Shown here: piece after piece, positions 6,553-8,283 of the stretch
How positions within the stretch are numbered: the first letter of the stretch is position 1
How the letters are laid out: each line of letters starts with the position of its first letter
Assembly: GCA_026997055.1 (NCBI GenBank)
Contig: JALWJU010000025.1
Span: forward strand, 1 to 8,283
Length of the DNA stretch: 8,283 bases
Direction of reading: 5' to 3'
Source: Paracoccaceae bacterium
GTDB lineage: Bacteria; Pseudomonadota; Alphaproteobacteria; Rhodobacterales; Rhodobacteraceae
Translations under genes and position numbers: made by a program
The notes under the pieces: generated by a model
Told to the model about the DNA's origin: nothing
The model's input: the letters and a program-made list of their open reading frames with translations, nothing else
Databases searched by the model: none

Positions 6553-7575
6553 TCAGGGCTTGATCTCCGCATCCCAGCGCTCGAGCAGCCGGGCGCGGGT
6601 CTCGGTGGAGCCATAGGTGGCGAAGTCGTAGTCGATCAGCTTGATCGTGCTTACATCCGGCGCCGCGTCGGGGATGCGCGCATTCCGGTTCGAGGGCACA
6701 TTATAGACCCCGACCTCGGGCCCGGCCGACTGGGCCTCGGCGCTGAGCACGAATTCGACCCATTGCCTGGCCTCCTCGAGGTTCTTCGCGCCCTTGATGA
6801 TCGACACCCCGCCGACCTCGTAGCCGGTGCCCTCGCAGGGCGAGACGATCTCCAGCGGGAAGCCGGCGATGCGCAGCTTCACCATGTCATGCTCAAAGCC
6901 GATCGACACCCCGGTTTCGCCGCGCGCCGCCGCCTTGGAAGGGGCCGAGCCGGACTTGGTGTAGGAATTCACGTTCTCCCCGATCTGCTTGAGCAGGGCA
7001 AAGGCCTCGTCCTCGCCGAATACCTGCACCAGGGTGGCCAGCTGGGTATAGGCGGTGCCCGACGAATTCGGATTGGCCACCTGGATTTCGCCCCTGAAGC
7101 GCGGATCGGCAAGGTCTTTCCAGCAGGCGGGGGGCTCGATCCCCTTCTGTTCGAGGATCTCGCGGTTATAGGCGACGCCGAGCACGCCGAGATGGATGCC
7201 GATGGTCTTGCCGTCGGAGATCTTCGCCAGATTCTGCGCCCAGGGGTAGAGTTCGGAAGTGTCGGCGCCCGAGGCCTGCGTCAGCCCCTCGGCCGCCGCG
7301 ATCAGATGCGGATCCCCCGTGCCGCCCCACCAGACGTCGATCTTCGGATTGCCCGCCTCGGCACGCACCTGCGCGAGCGTCTCGCCGGTGGACTTGCGCA
7401 CCATGTTGACGGTGTGGCCGGTGGCGTCTTCGAAATTGGAGGCCATCAGGTCGCACCAGTCCTGCTCGTTGGAGCAGACGACGTTGAGCTCTCCCGCGGC
7501 GGCGGCCCCGGCGGCCAGCGCGGCGGCCAGCGCGGCCATGCAGACAAAAGAGGTTTTTTCTACGGACATTTTCAC
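6553..7575 (-). CDS. Periplasmic solute-binding protein of the ABC importer (FbpA/AfuA-like)
   Basis: This 340-residue precursor starts with a basic n-region and an Ala-rich hydrophobic core (about residues 8-23), with signal-peptidase cleavage likely around residues 26-28, so it is exported to the periplasm. The mature part begins ELNVVCSNEQDWC. Family-typical stretches are WWGGTGDPH (82-90) and YTKSGSAPSKAAARGE (205-220) followed by GFEHD (226-230), as in AfuA/FbpA-group (COG1840-type) binding proteins. C34 and C41 are close enough for a disulfide; C151 and C247 are the other mature cysteines. There is no Tyr-Tyr pair anywhere, although classical FbpA proteins coordinate Fe3+ with adjacent tyrosines. 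Iron as ligand is therefore doubtful; hexose phosphates, the ligands of Actinobacillus AfuA, or another anion are alternatives. The start is GTG (7575) with GGGAGGA 4 nt upstream; ATG at 7569 (MSVEK) is the alternative. It is the first gene of the transporter operon. Confidence 0.93.
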   Translation of the reverse strand: MKMSVEKTSFVCMAALAAALAAGAAAAGELNVVCSNEQDWCDLMASNFEDATGHTVNMVRKSTGETLAQVRAEAGNPKIDVWWGGTGDPHLIAAAEGLTQASGADTSELYPWAQNLAKISDGKTIGIHLGVLGVAYNREILEQKGIEPPACWKDLADPRFRGEIQVANPNSSGTAYTQLATLVQVFGEDEAFALLKQIGENVNSYTKSGSAPSKAAARGETGVSIGFEHDMVKLRIAGFPLEIVSPCEGTGYEVGGVSIIKGAKNLEEARQWVEFVLSAEAQSAGPEVGVYNVPSNRNARIPDAAPDVSTIKLIDYDFATYGSTETRARLLERWDAEIKP

Positions 7576-7579
7576 GATT

Positions 7580-7586
7580 TCCTCCC
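7580..7586 (-). promoter_or_regulatory. Ribosome binding site of the binding-protein gene
   Basis: GGGAGGA on the minus strand is the strongest Shine-Dalgarno sequence in the window. It is 4 nt from GTG 7575 and 10 nt from ATG 7569, so both starts remain possible; they differ by two residues and both leave the signal peptide intact. Confidence 0.75.
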
Positions 7587-7596
7587 GTTGAAACGC

Positions 7597-7612
7597 GCTG
7601 ACACATGTCAGC
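7597..7612. promoter_or_regulatory. 16-bp inverted repeat, candidate operator of the ABC operon
   Basis: GCTGACA (7597-7603) and TGTCAGC (7606-7612) are perfect inverted half-sites separated by 2 nt. They lie 11 nt upstream of the Shine-Dalgarno sequence of the binding-protein gene. This size and symmetry fit a dimeric repressor site. It contains TGA-N6-TCA, whereas the alphaproteobacterial iron-responsive box is TGA-N9-TCA, so it does not match that box. As RNA it would fold to a short 7-bp hairpin with only 2 nt in the loop, which is poor, favouring a DNA-binding role. Confidence 0.6.
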
Positions 7613-7621
7613 CATGAAAGA

Positions 7622-7651
7622 AGGATACATTGCCGCCGGATCGTTTGTATA
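7622..7651 (-). promoter_or_regulatory. Candidate sigma70-type promoter of the ABC operon
   Basis: On the minus strand, TATACA (7651-7646, 4 of 6 matches to TTGACA) is followed after 18 nt by TATCCT (7627-7622, 4 of 6 matches to TATAAT). Transcription would begin near 7615, putting the inverted repeat at 7597-7612 immediately downstream of the start point, a classical repressor position. Both boxes are weak matches, so this is tentative. Confidence 0.3.
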
Positions 7652-7687
7652 GAAATATCTTCGCCGCCGGACCCGCCTGCCGCCGGA
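7632..7687. repeat. Three copies of GCCGCCGGA between cyclophilin and ABC operon
   Basis: The 9-mer GCCGCCGGA occurs at 7632-7640, 7663-7671 and 7679-7687, unevenly spaced. The word is low in complexity for GC-rich DNA and may mean nothing. The neighbouring stretch 7688-7745 is very GC-rich with weak self-complementary segments, which could act as the end of the cyclophilin transcript; no U-tract is seen. Confidence 0.45.
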
Positions 7688-7758
7688 CGCCTGCCGGTCG
7701 CACCCGGCGGGCCCGGCTCCGCGCCGGCGGGCCGGCTGCCCGGACGGATCCGCAGGAG

Positions 7759-8274
7759 CTATTCGCCCAGCACCCGCACCCGGCGCATCACGTCGGGCCT
7801 GCCGATCACGGCGCCGTTTCGCCCGGTGCCGCGCTTGATCGCATCCACCACGTCGAATCCTTCGACCACCTTGCCGACCACGGTATATTTGCCGTCCAGG
7901 AAGGGCGCCGGGGCGAAGGTGATGAAGAACTGGCTGTTGGCGCTGTTCGGATCGGCGCTGCGGGCCATGCCCACCACCCCGGTAGCGTAGGAATAGTCGG
8001 AAAACTCCGCCGGCAGGTCCGGCAAATCCGAGCCGCCGGTGCCCGCGAGGCTCATGTCGCTGCCCAGCCGGCCGAACTGTACATCCCCGGTCTGGGCCAT
8101 GAAGCCGTCGATCACCCGGTGAAACACCACCCCGTCATAGGCGCCTTCGCGCGCAAGGGTCAGCAGGCGCTCCACATGTTTCGGGGCAAGCTCGGGGAAA
8201 AGCTCGATCACCACCGTGCCATTGGCCTCGCCCTCGATGGTGATCTCCAGGCGCGGATGCTCCAGCACCGCCAT
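7759..8274 (-). CDS. Cyclophilin-type peptidyl-prolyl cis-trans isomerase
   Basis: This enzyme speeds cis-trans isomerisation of X-Pro bonds during protein folding. The 171 residues cover a complete single cyclophilin domain: TVVIELFPELAPKHVERL (20-37), the active-site strand FHRVIDGFMAQTGD (51-64) with R53, F58, M59 and Q61, then ANSQFFITF (112-120) and FLDGKYTVVGKV (125-136). The position of the human CypA tryptophan is F125, and its catalytic-loop histidine is Y130; both changes are common in bacterial forms and usually go with weak cyclosporin binding. There is no signal peptide from the ATG used here, so it should be cytoplasmic. The frame is open to the window edge (codons GAT GCG GCC precede the ATG) and no ribosome site is visible in the 9 nt available, so an upstream start cannot be excluded. 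It is same-strand as the ABC operon but 183 nt away, probably a separate unit. Confidence 0.93.
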   Translation of the reverse strand: MAVLEHPRLEITIEGEANGTVVIELFPELAPKHVERLLTLAREGAYDGVVFHRVIDGFMAQTGDVQFGRLGSDMSLAGTGGSDLPDLPAEFSDYSYATGVVGMARSADPNSANSQFFITFAPAPFLDGKYTVVGKVVEGFDVVDAIKRGTGRNGAVIGRPDVMRRVRVLGE

Positions 8275-8283
8275 GGCCGCATC

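Noticed and set aside
4161..6563. 800-codon plus-strand frame opposite the whole permease gene
   Set aside because: Its composition is Gln/Arg/His/Gly-rich with no recognisable domain, as expected when GC-rich codons for hydrophobic residues are read in reverse. The permease on the other strand is unmistakable.
7597..7612. Iron-responsive (RirA-type) box before the transporter
   Set aside because: The known box is TGA-N9-TCA; here the spacing is N6, so the palindrome is a different site.
6406..7617. 403-codon plus-strand frame opposite the binding-protein gene
   Set aside because: No family features; it mirrors GC-biased codons of the real gene and runs through intergenic DNA on both sides.
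7688..7745. Intrinsic terminator for the cyclophilin gene
   Set aside because: Only weak GC-rich self-complementarity (for example GGCCCG / CGGGCC with a 12-nt loop) and no U-tract; not strong enough to call.

Overview
The window is a GC-rich bacterial segment in which all five genes I can support lie on the minus strand. It reads from a cyclophilin at the right edge, through a three-gene ABC importer, to a large RTX/Hint protein at the left. High GC content, Shine-Dalgarno-led starts and an RTX protein ending in the Hint module typical of alphaproteobacterial (especially Rhodobacterales-like) secreted proteins suggest an alphaproteobacterium near Rhodobacteraceae/Paracoccaceae. This is a family-resemblance judgement; there is no rRNA or other taxonomic marker here.

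Layout in order of transcription (right to left). (1) 8274-7759: a 171-residue cytoplasmic cyclophilin-type peptidyl-prolyl isomerase whose frame is open to the window edge. (2) 7758-7576: a 183-nt gap with a candidate promoter and a clean 16-bp inverted repeat just ahead of the transporter operon. (3) 7575-3143: an operon of a periplasmic binding protein, a fused double-domain permease and an ATPase, of the FbpABC/AfuABC type. A perfect 11-bp stem-loop separates the binding-protein gene from the permease gene; permease and ATPase are 22 nt apart. The importer would capture a solute in the periplasm, move it through the fused permease (two transmembrane domains in one chain) and power this with two copies of the ATPase. 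The binding protein has no adjacent Tyr-Tyr pair, so the automatic label 'iron transporter' is not safe. A sugar-phosphate-type (AfuA-like) or other anionic ligand is at least as plausible. (4) 3142-2197: about 946 nt with no convincing gene but many short inverted and tandem repeats. (5) 2196-91: a 701-residue RTX protein with three blocks of calcium-binding nonapeptides followed by a Hedgehog/intein-type (Hint) autoprocessing domain. (6) 90-1: compact hairpins that may form the 3' end of that transcript.

The gene content is mostly ordinary. I see no CRISPR array, tRNA, rRNA, insertion sequence, phage gene or defence system. The points most worth a second look are the RTX-Hint architecture, the ligand of the importer, the operator-like palindrome before it, the intercistronic stem-loop, and the repeat-rich gap. 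Very long open frames on the plus strand opposite these genes are best explained as GC-driven shadows.
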